Shown one piece after another: positions 48,147 to 61,626 of a DNA stretch of 64,000 nucleotides. The translations under genes were made by a program, and so were the position numbers. This DNA is from Tigriopus japonicus. Its lineage: Eukaryota; Arthropoda; Copepoda; Harpacticoida; Harpacticidae. The notes beneath the pieces are model-generated. The model saw nothing but the letters and a program-made list of their open reading frames with translations, was not told where the DNA came from and did not search any database. Positions within the stretch are counted from its first letter, which is position 1, and each line of letters starts with the position of its first letter. The stretch is taken from assembly GCA_010645155.1 (NCBI GenBank), contig CM021323.1:1323873-1387872 (forward strand). The letters run 5' to 3'.

Positions 48147-51100
48147 TTGGTAAGAACGGGACTAGCAGTTTTCTTCCAAAGCCGACTATCATCATCATCA
48201 GCCTCTGGGCAGGTCGAGCTACAAGGTTTCAAAGCCAGCAATTTCAGCAGAGAGCATTGACCGGAATTTTTTTGCACAGTTGAAAAATCGGCCTTGTGCA
48301 CACCTCACGGCGAACGACACATCGATGACTATTGCATGTTCCGGAATCATTAAACTGGCCTGAAAAAATGCCTGCCAATACCAACAGCACCTTCTGCCAT
48401 CAATGTCCGCATATTTGCCCTAATTTGCCAACAAAACGATTGGCACTAATCAAGCTCGTGACCCAATTCGGCTGCAAAGCCTGGTAATGCTTGCAACCCA
48501 ACCCCAAAGACCTGCAAATCCAACCAGGAGAAGAAACCATGCGTTCAAATCTCCTCTCCTCCCTCCGTGGATTGTCTTGCATTCATTCCGTTGCACCAAC
48601 GACCGACCCACGGATCTCTTGTTCATGTCTTACGTTGCTAACCGATGTTTTGTCACCTCTCTTTGACTTGTTCGTCTTTAGATTGAACCTGTTTCTCGAT
48701 CTTCATTCCATGGGCCCTTTTGATCGTAGAATCAAGCTGTGGTCTCGAGAGTCAGTCGCATTATTAGAACACATACATACGTTGGTACAGACAACTTTCC
48801 TGTAATGATACGGCAAGGTTCTTTCCAAAAACGCTACCTTGCCTCGGGCTTCCCGAGTCTTCATTTTTGTGGGTTGTGAGCGCTTCCAGGAGAACGAGCC
48901 AGCAAGAGAAGCACGATCACTCAATGTGTGGCTTCTATTATTCCAAATCTAGAACTTGCCAACGCTGACTTTCTCACGCCATAATGGTGGCAAGCAGCTT
49001 TGTTTTGGACATACCTTCACACACATGTTGTCTAGCAATGATCTTGGAGGAACCATGGAGACAGGAGAACAAGTTCGGGAGACTCTTTCAAGTTTGCATT
49101 GAACCCGCTATCGCGATAAATCACTGTTAAGCAACATTGGGTTCAAACTACTTGTTTGAGCTACGTTATGTTTACCTCACAACCTTTTTTATGAAATATG
49201 ATTGACTTGACGAAAACCACAACATGGATGAGCTTTTGTTGAGGAATCTTTGCGGTGATCTCCATAGCGACGCCCTTCAAGGATGGTCATAAAAGTGTGA
49301 AGTTCTCCTAGGCAGCCCTTCCTTCTACGCGAGTATAACATTTACTTCTTGTACATGTGCTAGCTACCTCTCCTGAAAGTGGGTCCGAAGTCAGGTCTCA
49401 CAAGTACTGTATGTACGAATAATTATCTTGGGCCGTTTTACACGCCTTTGTGTGGTTAAAGAGCAAATTTGGATGGCTTTTGTTTTCTCTTGAAAGACAC
49501 AAGCTCTCGAGGCTTGGAAAGTGCAACCGCCGACTAGTAAGACACAAATGGCGTAGAACCAGCTGGATATCTCCGATTGAGACTGAGCAGCAGCAAGGCC
49601 GTTTGAAAAAATTGCTCCAAAGGAATGTTCATTTTTCTCATGATTAAGCTGTGCATTGAGAAGAAGGCCTTGAACGGGGGAAGAAGACGAAGACGAACTG
49701 TAATGCTTGTAAGTTCGCTGAGGCGATCGAGATTGGAGAGTCTGGCTCCAAAAACTATGCGAGCTATGTGAATTTGGCTCCCATTTGACGGTGACGGCCT
49801 ACCAAAGCACCTTAATCCAAGAGTTTATGCTCGCATTTTTTGTGTGCAGATCTCTCGTACGTGTCAAGATGTTAGGGGGATGTCTGATAAAAACGTTAAT
49901 GTTTCCACGAGTAATCGCCATCCATTCAATAGTGAAATCATCATTCCTCTTGATTGGAGCGTTGGATCGTAAAAAAAGCCGGAATGACTGGATTTCTCTG
50001 CACGACCCCCGATCTAAAGTTACATTGACCTGCCATGAGATGAGATATAGAGCAGTCAAGGGTGGTTGGGTGGTTGCTTTGGGGGATTACAGCCAATCAG
50101 GAAGGCTTCTTGGAGAGTTCGTCCAAAATGAGGGGAGGAACGGGGTTGAAGTATTTTTTGCCGTCCACTGCCCTGTGGCCAAATCTGGCTAATTTTGATT
50201 TACAGGCATGATAAATCGAAAATCATGCATTTTCTGCTGGATTTCAAGCCCATAAAGAATCTTTGTCAGGCAAAATAATGGGTGGGTTGCCTTAATGGGG
50301 ATGTGATCCATAATGGAAGGGTCAGAAATTTCCTCGTTCATAATCCATTGTTCTGGTTATTTGATCGAAGTTGCCATGTGCACTCGGTTTGATATTCGCT
50401 CAAGAGCTGCTGCACTGAAGATTAAGATCATATTGATTTCATGCACTTTAAATCGCCAATTCTCTTGATTGCATTTCATTTCTAATGCCTCTTAAAATAT
50501 GTACGTATTTGAAAAGAAAGTCAAAGGTTTGGAGTGGCCTAATTTCCATTTATGACCCGCTGCCTACGAAACACGATTCAAAGAGCTAACATGAACGACT
50601 GATAAGATAAAGAAGATCTGGAGCATCTAGAGCAATGCCCTGTGGTTTTTTTCATTGTTATGGTCGGGGTTGTGACGACTAAAGAGAACGAGAAATACAA
50701 GTGCGGAATCCTCAGCCTCATGCATGGACGATCACACCAAAATTTATGGCTCACTTGCTTACAATACTCGGAATTGAGGAAAGGGGATGCTTCCAAAGGT
50801 GTTACGCGATCCGATCAGATCGCCCAATTCTATGTAAAACACACGATAAGAACACTCGTGTTCGAATGATCAATGGGAACAATTCAAGTTGGAGCGGTAT
50901 GAATGTCAACCGATGTGCCCACTGACTTGGGAATGAGAACGATAAGTAGCGCAGATTACTCGAGGAAGTTCAACAACTTGAAAATGGAGCATTCACTGGC
51001 CTGTTTATGAGGAAATCTAGAAGCATCTTCACAGCTGTAAGCCCGTACTTTTCATGCATTCGATCTCAAATGAGATATGCACAAACGGAACTTAATTTGA

Positions 51101-54100
51101 TCGTATGAGTGGAGTGTACTGTTTCTTGGCTCTTTAAAGCTGGCTCACGTTTGGCATCTTTTTCGAATTCCCACTAGATCCTTGGCCAACAACAAAGGAC
51201 TATTCTCCTAGATGATGATTACCGTGGTGTTATTGTTGCTCATATGATCTTTCAATATTTACCTCTCAATTGTCTGCTACATGAAGATGCTCACGACTCG
51301 CCCACAACGGGACGAATCGAGATTTCCTCCAAACAAATTGCCCATTATGTTCTCGCGTAACTGACTAAGCTCATGGAACAAGGTGGTCGGCAAAAAGCAA
51401 CCGTCTGTTACTTCGCAATAGCCCAATGTGCACCAGACTTTTACATAAAGCATCTACATCAAGCTGAGAGCAACAAAATATTAGAGCAAGTTGAGGTTCC
51501 AAATTGTATTTCACTACATACAATTTGGTTCATTGTAGCAAGAAAGGGATTAATTGTCATTCACCCAAAACCTAGTGTGGTTGACTGACCATCTAAAAAA
51601 ATGTTGAAAGCTGCTCTTGCATGCAGAGGCAAAATTTTCGGTTTGAACCCCCTTTGCCTGATGGGATTATTGTTTTAATTGTTCCATTCGTTTTTTCTGT
51701 AGCAAAGTACACAATAATGCCGAAATATGGCCAAAGATGTCATTTCAACATAAAACTGGATACCTGGCATGAGTCTGGAAGAAACCTGTTGGCCGAAACT
51801 GTCACGATAGATGCCTTCGTCAAGTTCGAATCTCCAATGTGCAGTATATATATACAATACTATCATCGATCAGATGGTCCAGTTAAAGAATGTGGAACCA
51901 ATTGCTCGGAGGTCGTTGCTCTTTTTTTTGAGTCTGCTGTATATTCGTCATGTGTGTGAGGGGTGGAGAGCTCAGAGGGAGCTCTCCCATACATACGTCT
52001 CGATTCTTTCGCGACGAAATTCCAATGCCTTTTGAACAAACAGAGTGAAAAAAGCCATGGACAAAAACTCGGAACAAAAGGTGGATCGTGCAGATTTTTG
52101 CGAGGTTTCAAACCGGAGCTCCTTCGACGCTCTAGCAAGTAAATCTGTTGGCCAGTTAGCTAGCTGTCTGAAGAACTTGCTGGCTTGCTTGCTGAGACTC
52201 GTTCATTCACCAAAGCTACTACATACAGAGTCTCCATGGAAAAGCTGATGCAATGAAATAGCCATTTTTCCCAAACTTGCTATCATCCATGCATCGATCT
52301 CTCACGTGAGAGGAGAAGGAATTCATTTGTCATTTCACCTGATGATTGTTATTGTTCGCCAACAGCTCGACAACTACAAGCTTCTTGATCTTGCATTACA
52401 GTACACGTACCTAGAAGACAAGCAGAAATGCAGGTGTTATATAAAGAACCGACGAAACTACGTACAGATTCCTTGCGAATAATTACTACCAAAATATTGA
52501 AGAGAGATCGGACGATATCATATTTTTTTCGAGGATCTTTAGAATTAGCCTTTTTTTAGACACACAACTATCACTTTGCTCGAGGTTTTTGTTCTCTTTG
52601 AACTGAAAACGTTCAAAGTAGGGCCTAGATCCGCTCCACAAGTACTAAACATGTATATGTGTGTATGATTCATGATATTAGGGAACTAACAAGCGGAGTC
52701 ATGAGATGATGAGGCCGGATAATAAAATGATAGCCAAGGAAGAATTGCCATGTCCTCCGAAAATGAATGAAATGTTTATTACCATTGTCTGTGCATCATA
52801 TTGCGTGATTCAATGGCAAATGTCACCAATGACACGGCATGAGACTCAAAAATATGCAAATTGTGTTTGTCCAAAAGCGGATCTGCTCATTCATATCAAT
52901 CTTGCTTGAGCGATCACCTCTCTGCTATCAAATCAAATTCTGGGCTCCAAGTTTCTCAAGACTGAAACTTGAGACTGAAAGCTGGACAATAAAAATGGTC
53001 ATTAATGAATTGGGTGGTGGACGAGGTGGAGAAAGACTTCTCGTGATCATGGCTGAAAGCTTGCTCGGAAGTCCCGCTATGTCTGCTTTTTCATGTGTGT
53101 GTGTTTCTTGCTTTACTGACTCCAAATTTCGGATGGACTTGCACACACAGAATAATAGGAGTGGCCAACCATGTCATCATCATCAACGTCTTCACTCAAG
53201 AGCAACCAGTGAGTAAGCGGGAGAGTCTTGGAAAGACTTGGGGAAGAGAAACTCGAGAGATTTGGAATGATTTCCTCTGCTCTAGTTTTTGAGCTTTTGC
53301 ATGGCATCAAACCGATCAGTTGCCAAAAAGGGGCCCAAACTTGGTTTCCTGGTGGTTGTTAGCTCCGCTTCAACCCCTATTCTCACAGATGACAACGTTG
53401 AAGAATGAAGGTACACATGTTGTATTTTTAGAAGTCATGGTCAGAGTGAAAAAGAGAGACAGAGAGATGCTTTTGCTACTGAAGCGAAAAGAGCTGGTCC
53501 ACGCAAGCCGTCTGGCTTCAAATCCTAAGCTGTCACTGTCAATGAACTTGAAATTTCTTTCACACGGATTGATCATTCTTTGGGAAGGAAATACTTGGCC
53601 GTCTCTCCGTCTTAAATACCCAAAAGCATCAACTACCGTTAGTCTTCCTGTTCCCTTGATTCAAAAAGAGCACCTTGGCCATGTTTCGCTCAAGGGGAAA
53701 CAAATAGGAGAACGGAGTTTTAACTCCAGTTTTTTTCCATTTAAGGGGGTTCTCGATTAGACGATTACCTATATGAGCTAAATACTTTCAGCCACTTGAC
53801 CGAGGTCGTTGTTGTTGGCTAACATGTCTGTAATTTGGTTGTCTGACAAAGGGTCTGAGTGTTTGCAAGTTGGACTTGTTTCATGATTGGCGTTTTTTCC
53901 GTGAGAAAAGACGGTAGCACATTCAATGAAAAATAGAGCCTTCTCGTCTTGTTCTTGTTGTGTTTGGATCCGTTCATGACTTTAGCTATTCTCTCTCAAG
54001 ATTAATTTGCTGCCAATAAAAGCGATCAGAGGGCGGGAAAGAACGACGTTGAAGCTTGCTTTCTTCCGTTCCCTAATCAAAGCATTTCTCTCCACTTTTT

Positions 54101-54531
54101 TGGTCAGCATTGTCATTTCCTGTCGAAGAGGAATTTTGTTTTTGTTGAGCCAAACATGGAAATTGAACATTGTCTTCGACTTTCTTCATTATCTTAACTT
54201 GTTTGATCGTCATTAAAACCAAAAGCAAGAAGCGTCACATGTGGCCGAATCCGTGAATAGTGATTTTAAATACAAGAGCAACCAGCCATATGGGCCATGA
54301 GGCAAAATCTCAAAATCAGATGGACTGTCTACAATCCATTGGACAAAGATTCAATTGTCCAGTGCTGAAATTACTCTTATTGATTCTTATCTTTTGGAAA
54401 TGTCTCCCAAATTCGAGAATCCGTGCTGATGAGTTCTCTGGAAACGCCTCTGAGCTGACTTGACTTTCGAGCCACTTAACCGCAATAATCTTCCGAGTAA
54501 TGACTTGGTAGTGTGAGGATCAGGGGGGATT

Positions 54532-54568
54532 CCACCTCCTCCTCCTCCTCCACCACCACCACCACCTT
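54532..54568. repeat. (CCT)n(CCA)n compound microsatellite
   Basis: CCT units pass directly into CCA units. Confidence 0.85.
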
Positions 54569-57500
54569 CCTCAGCAACGGTTGATGACTCTTAGGATTGT
54601 ATTCCGGTGCATTCAGTAATGCACCACGTCGTAGGTTCGTTGGGTGGCGGAACCATTTAGTGCAATGACGTCAATGGAGAGAATTGAAACGGATCTGCCT
54701 GCCTTTCTGTGAATGGGAGCTACAGTACGGTGATCACTTTGCTCAGCCCTTCCTTCTCCAAATATGACCACCATTAACTTTCATAGCTTCCCTGTCATTC
54801 ATCAGTCCATCTATCTATCTATCCATCCTTGGGTGGTTTGGCTTTTGGAGCTCTGGTGAGCTTCGATCTTTCAACCAGACAATTGTTTCCATTCACAGTG
54901 TGGTTGACAGGCACAAAGACGAGGCGGGAAAACTGTTCTTGATGATCCTCTAATAATGTAAAGAAACACGGAAGACTTTGAACAAAGAAGAGTTCTTTAA
55001 CCCTTTGTCAGTGGGGCGGGTAGAAATCAATTTCTCAACGACCTCATTATGATTAACCAATATTTCCTGTCCCAGATGATGATTGGAAGAGACGCGCTAC
55101 GGTTTACGATGTGTGGCGGAACCTGTTCAAACCGATTGAGTTTCACACGGACGATTGCCCGGAGACGTTGGAATCTCATTAGACATGATTTCTTCACGGC
55201 CACTTTGCCCGTCGATATTGCACAAGAAAAATGATGGTTCATTGCGGACTGCGATCTCATTTTCTCCAAACGCTTCATTGCTTCTGACGTCAAAGTGTCA
55301 AATCATGAACAGACCGATTTTGGTCACGCTGAAGGTTCGAGTTTGAGGGGTTAGCTTCAATCGATTATTGGGAGGGACTCAAACTCTCAGGTCTAACGGA
55401 TGCCTTTCACTAAGATCATGATGACAGCGACGTTGTGAGTTGATCTCCGATTTCGTGTTGCCCATCACGACTCTTAGGGATGGCCTCAATACTACGAGTC
55501 GGCAAGAGTAGTCATATCTGAATTATTTGTGTTCAATGTAACTTGAGGATTTCCACAAACATTGCCCATTGTTCGTTTACCGCGATCAGCTTACACAAAG
55601 AATTTCCTGCTTTAACTCCTTCTTAGGTCAGAAGAGTCAATAAAAATGAGGCTATCGCCAACGTCGAATTTTGGCCCTTTCTACTTGAGTACAATATTGA
55701 AAATAAGGAAAAGTACTACACTTATTTCATGCCCAGTGAGAAAAAGGCTCACTTTTGAAGAGATCTTTGGGGGAATTCAATGCTCGACTTTGAGAGTGAT
55801 TACGCTATGATGATGGGCCTGATGACGATCTTCATCTAGGGCATCACAGTCAGTTTATGAGAGGATTCCGGCGATTATTTCGACTCAACACCAATTTTTG
55901 ATGAGCCATTATGGTTTGCCACTATGACCGAAAATATCTTCGATTTTGAACGAGATTGGACGACTTAGGCAAATTAGGGGGAGGGGGCATTATCTTTTTT
56001 TGTTTGACTCGAAAAACAATCTGACTTGAGAGGTTGGCAATTTCCGAAGGATCTGACTCGGCGAACTCTTGACTTTTCGAACTTTTGAATTACCTAAAGG
56101 ACATCATTTGGGTCGAGATGGACGTTTCTGGAGGTTCTTTTCGTCGGTCGTAAAAGCCATTTCAAATTTCCCCTAATTGCTCTTCTTCAAAGCCAATGCC
56201 AACCTGGCGCTTCCAATCAATTTACGAGAGTATTCCTGGTTATGTAACTTTGAAGAAGATCCCTCAATCGTTACAGGCAAAAACCATTTTCCAGACATTT
56301 TCAAATTCTAAATCTTGGTGAAGGAGAGGCTTTTTTTTCAATATCACTTTGTGCCCCATGGATTATCTATCCACCAGTCAATGAGGGCATCCAGTTTGAC
56401 ATGCATCATTTTTTGTGATTAATTAACCCACGAGAATATGGACGAAAAAATGTGGCCAGTCGGTAAACTGTAAATGAGAAAGAGTCTTGAAGCCATTTTG
56501 TGCCTTGACGGCGTGTGTGCGTGTGTAAGTGTATTGAGACATGGGTCACCTTTGGAAATGACGAGACGGGATGGATGTCATGGGCAACACCACGTTGCTT
56601 GCGTAATAGAGGCGCCGAAACATTTTAGGGCGGATCTCAACTGACAATCAAATTCTTGGGGATGGCTTGATAAAGCCAAATCATCCGAAACATCACACAT
56701 TTATCTTGGGTCGTCTTGATGGCATGCACATCAATTGCGCCTAAGCGTGGAACATAGCATACTGAAGGGAGAGACAGGCAAAGAGAGAGAGGCCAGTCAG
56801 CCAGCTAGATGGTCATCATCATCATCAACAGCACCCCTCAAATGCTTCCATTGTTCTTTTTTATACAACTCTCATATTCAATAGCATTTTGATGGCTCTC
56901 GAATATAAAAAAGCAAGCAGAAATCTATCGTTGGTCAATTTTTGTGTTCTTCCACTGAGAGAGAGAGCACTTAATGTTGAGCAATTTCATCCTTGGTTGA
57001 GTTCAAAATCACCACGAGCTAGTCATGATTCTTGAGTCAAAACCTTCGGTTTGGTTGGTGTGTCTCTGCTCCATTAAGAATCACATTCCGGGATGTCTTT
57101 GAAGCGAATCGAGACTGGCCCCGTTTATGCCAAGACCTTCCCAAAAATATATGTGTCAAGTGAAATGAAAGAAATTCACGATTGTCATTTGCCCCGAAGG
57201 GACATGACAGTCCACAAGTACTGCGGGCTTGACATGGTTATACATGCCTTTGAGGCCAAGATAGGAGCACTTAAATAGAAATGAAAAGATATGTCTAATC
57301 ATCACTTCAGCTCTAGGCATTTCATCATCATCATCATCTTTTGGGGCGTCTCTCCGTACATGGAAAAATATGTGCTCCGACCGAGGTCTGAAATAGAAAC
57401 TCTCCCAAGCTGCCAAGCAAGCGTCTCATGTGAGGCCGATGTACATGTATAACGAGCATATCTACGGGTATTATATATTGCTGTTCAAATCGTGGGGCTC

Positions 57501-58238
57501 AGCTCCAAGAGGAACCGCTGATTGCTGACACTTTCAAGATATGGAATGGTTTTTCATGGCGCCCATTGTCGCCACAGTCTGCCTGGAAGGTGAAAAAAAG
57601 ATCTTCTCTCTCACACTCATGAACAGTACATACACCGAGACCGAAAAAAGAGTACTCATGAGGGGTGTCTACACCGCGAAATCACGTTCATTGCTCGAAC
57701 AAGTACTGCTTCCTATGTTCCTGGCTTCGTACCTACCCACTGTACTCGCACTACACCAGGAAGGAGGGGAAAAGTATGTCAAGATGAGTACCTTCACCCA
57801 TAGAGACCAGATCCGACACACACATCAGGCCTAGAGAATGGGTGAGAGCAACATCCAGCGACGCCAGCGGAAGAAATAAATCTTGCCACCTTTGACAGGT
57901 TACGGAGAAATTGCGAAAATGTCAATGGTGACGGAGATGATCGCCGTCGACAACCTCAATGTCTTCCATTTCCAAAGACCATTCAGGGGAATCGCTTTTG
58001 TTCATAGTGTTCCGTGAACGAGTAATAATCGCTCGAGGTCGAGTAAGAGTGAATTAGTTCGTTGACCCTCATCGAATACCGTTAGAACGAGAAGAAATAG
58101 GTGGGGGAAAACTGACTTCCCCCGTCAGTTTCTTGACTCGTTCAGTCAGTCTAGTCGGGAACTCGAAGGGAGATAGATAACTGGCCCGACAACCAAACCA
58201 AACCAAGATCAAGGACACACATCCTTGGAAGGATCGCA

Positions 58239-58280
58239 CTCGCTCGCTCGCTCTCGCTCGTTCGTTCGATCGTTCGTTCG
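58239..58280. repeat. (CTCG/TTCG)n tetranucleotide repeat
   Basis: CTCG units followed by TTCG units with an ATCG interruption. Confidence 0.8.
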
Positions 58281-59361
58281 CCCTATTGCTCTTCTTTGGT
58301 CGCTTTCAAAAGGACAACCACCCCCTATGGTTGAGCAGAGTTACAATACCATCTCCGATACGATCCAGCCATGCTCTTTTGGCTGTGAAATGGTTGATGG
58401 TGTGAGGGAAGCGGCGAAAGTTTGAGAAGAATGTTACTCTTTTTTCCAGGTGGAGCAAGTTCCTTCGAGTCAGGACATTTAGTTTCGAATCGTCTTTGAA
58501 GTGAAGTGGAGTGAAATTGAAGTGGTTGTTTCAAGTGGATCCCATTGAAAAAGGGCCTCACACAACAATACAAAGCAACCAACCTTTTAGGCACTTTTGC
58601 CAATATTGGAGAGTCCATTTGTGCGATACGTGCTTGGACTGATAAAAGGTTTGAAAGAGGATCTGAATGGAAACTCGTTTCTTGTTGAACTATTTGTGCT
58701 CACTTTTACTGTGCTCAACGGACTTTCAGAATATTTTTTACGATTGTCACAGACTGGTTTGGCCATGGAGTGTGTCTTATAAAATGTTATTGAGCACCCG
58801 TTCCTTTTGCGAAAAATAAATGCTTGACCAATATTCGAGTTTTCCTTCTTGGAACCACCATTTGGGTCAGTCAGCAAGGCACACAGTGCAAGCAAGTACC
58901 ATTCCTTCCGTGGTTGGACAGACATTTTGATTGAAAATGAAGCAACAATTTAGAAATATGATTGGTTTGGTCATGCAAGTGGAAAATGGGCCAAGCTCTC
59001 GCTCTCGCTCTCTCTATTTTTGTATTTCGAGCGACAGTGATGATTTCCTGGAAAAGAGATCTTTGTTGGCGGCAGTCATACATGTGAAGTTCCTCATCAT
59101 ACCGGAATCTCTTTCGCGAGATCAAAACTCTCTTTCCACTAATTAAAGCAGTCACCATAAAATCAATGTTATGCCTAACAATCACCATCTCGTCGTCGTC
59201 ATCATGATTGTGTCGAGTGCAGTTTCTAAGTTTGAGTGAGTTACGTGGTACTTGGTTCGAATCGGGAGAGGCGAAGAAAACCTCCCTAATTTCTTCCTCT
59301 TTAAACCATGGAATGACCTCTGCTGAGATTGTTGCTACTAACTCTGCAGCCATGAGAGTCT

Positions 59362-59394
59362 AAGAAAGAACGAAAGAAAGAAAGAAAGAAAGAA
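59362..59394. repeat. (AAAG)n microsatellite
   Basis: About eight AAAG units with one C interruption. Confidence 0.85.
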
Positions 59395-60005
59395 TGCCTC
59401 TTAAGCTTTCCTGCTTTGCCATGGGCAACAACGAAACAGCTACTAAATGGCATTGCCGAGGCCATTACCCGAAAGCCACCACGGCGGATGCTGTTGGCTC
59501 ATAATGTGGGTTTTTGTCTTTATTTGCCTTGAAATGGGATCCACAAATGAACTATCAGATGAACTGAACGGCGGCAGTGGAGTAAAACCACTGCTCTTCA
59601 GTCGATGCAATGAAAACTACCATTATCAAATGAACTGCTATTATTACACTCTCATGGTATTCATCATGACCTGGATTTCCTCCTTTCTGCTGTCTCATGC
59701 TCTCCAAAAAGCAGAAGTCAAATGCAAACGGGCCTCGTTTTGGGGGCCGTTTTGAAAACGGATCAAACTTGCTTGCGAGCTCTTCAGAGGTACAAATGAT
59801 GGGTATGGTGGTCCTAATCGGGAATTGCGTGTTGCTTTGGTGAATTAATGAGAACACCAAACTGGGTTTTGTCCACATTGTCAATAGACCACATGTTGTC
59901 ATACACAGAATCAAGGTGATGAAGAGGATGTTTTTTTTGAGGGGACAACGAATGAAGCTTTGCTTGATCATGCTATGAAATTACCCCCATTCTCTCAATT
60001 CGTCT

Positions 60006-60341
60006 TCATTGGTGTTGTTTCAGAAGAAGAAGAGGAGCATGACACTTTATTCTGAGGAAGGACCAGACAAGAATTTGACAAATATGTCAAACTCAGCGAG
60101 ATAGTACGTACCGATAGATAGCGGTTAGCCAAAAGAGGAGGTAATGAATCATTTCCTGGAGGAATTTTTGCCGGGTTCGATTGATGCAGCTTTGGCCGAT
60201 TCCTCCTCGCTTTTGACAAGTGTTGACAAGTGTCAACACGTGTTGGCGAGATAACTCTTTGAGGCCTTCTTGAGCCTCCTTTTTTGACTCTTCATTGATC
60301 ACTTTTGTTTCAACGCCCATTCTGCTAAGTACCTTATTCAT
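60006..60341 (-). CDS. Hypothetical small protein, possible two-exon gene
   Basis: A frame from ATG 60341 runs 76 codons to a GTACGT donor (exon end 60112). A 60-base intron ending in CTTCCTCAG joins it in phase to 60051..60006, giving about 91 residues. If unspliced it stops a few codons after the donor. The protein is Lys/Glu-rich and probably helical at first, with two cysteines in the middle and a hydrophobic segment ending FWLTAIYR. I recognise no family. Short introns of this kind fit the rest of the window, but there is no homology support. Confidence 0.3.
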
Positions 60342-61607
60342 CTTGTCAGCGAGCGAGTCCAATTAAAATCCAACTGATTAGCTGCCCCATTCATTAAGGT
60401 GAAGGCAATTTTACGAAACGAAACTACCTAAGAGAGACGATTTCAACAACAACGACGACCTTTCGTTTTGCTGAGGTAACCAAAAAGTCGTGCTGACAAG
60501 TGATACTAGAACAAACAAGATCAGCGATGTCAGCACCTCTCAAACACCTGAGCTTCATCCACGATCGTTGTGCTTAAGACAAAACGTACCAAAGACTTCA
60601 GATGGCTATAGGAATGGGGAAAGAGTTGGAGGAAGGCCTTTCAGAGGCATTAGAGGAGCCACTACCGTAGTAATGTCCATGAAAACGAATCTGGGAGCTC
60701 ATGCATAATCTCAAATCTGACAGCTTGAATAATGAATTGCCGCCGCTGTGAGTGAGGTAAACATGTGTGCTTGCATGTCTCGGCAAGAGGTTGTAAGGAA
60801 TGGACCACCGAGGATCTTTCGTCGATGGGTGAGAAGAAGGATGCTGCAATATCATCATCATCGTCTTCTTCATGCTTGCACTTGCCTTTGAATGACAAAT
60901 TCATCAAGCTTTGATTTGCCGCCTGACTTTTTTGGGTTTTCATTGAGGAATGGGTTTAATATGCTGCAAATGCCTTTTCAAAGAAGTATTTACTCTCCCC
61001 CATTTTGCATCCTGACAGGCAAGGGCATTCTTGTTAATCCGGACCCAGTCATCGAAAAAAATCAGACCAATTACAAAGTCATCTTCAAGTTCGAGGAATT
61101 TTAAGAGCATCTTGACGAAAGGGACAAAATGCAACCGACATCCGTAGTTTGTGAATGCGCTACCAAATCTCATTTGGAGACTTTGTCTCATCAAGAAGAT
61201 CTAGATGTAAATGTACGTAGATATAAAGATTGGTGAATTACCTTAATTTTTTATGGTTTGTGCAAGGTTGGTATTGTGTGTGTGGTTAAGACACCTTGCT
61301 GACGATTGTCCTTCTTGTTTTACATAAGAGGCGTTGAAATCACTGCGGAGACAATCAAGCACTAGAAGATTAGTCAACTTCCTCGGTCCCAACTGTTTCT
61401 CGAAATGAGGGTCTTGTCGTGAGGAATGTCTAGGTTATACTAAAACTACAAGTGTTGCTTCTTCTTCGCCTCGACTCTGTTTTACTACAAGTGTCTTAAG
61501 TGGAAATCTAGGGATGACACCCTATGCAAGGCCGTCTACCAACTGGTCGTTCAACATCGTTGCCGTTGCCCCCGAAGTTCCACCAAAAACCATCTATCGG
61601 CTTTACT

Positions 61608-61626
61608 TCTACTACTACTACTACTA
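61608..61626. repeat. (CTA)n microsatellite
   Basis: About six trinucleotide units. Confidence 0.8.

Larger units (their letters stand above)
44237..60005. other. Intergenic and possible 5' intron region, no supported gene
   Basis: Upstream non-coding exon(s) and the promoter of the tenectin-like gene probably lie in the left part. All open frames are short and unlinked. Two stretches worth a note (44672-44833 minus, 55627-55968 plus) are treated as findings. A TATATAAAG occurs at about 52438 and a TATAAA near 56905, both on plus, without a coding exon after them. Simple repeats are listed separately. Confidence 0.45.

Noticed and set aside
53320..53760. 146-codon plus-strand frame
   Set aside because: Starts at TTG, has no family features and no codon or splice support; a frame of this size is expected by chance in this much non-coding DNA.
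59190..59275. B-box-like GGTTCGAATC suggesting a tRNA gene
   Set aside because: No A box, no acceptor stem and no cloverleaf in the preceding 70 bases.
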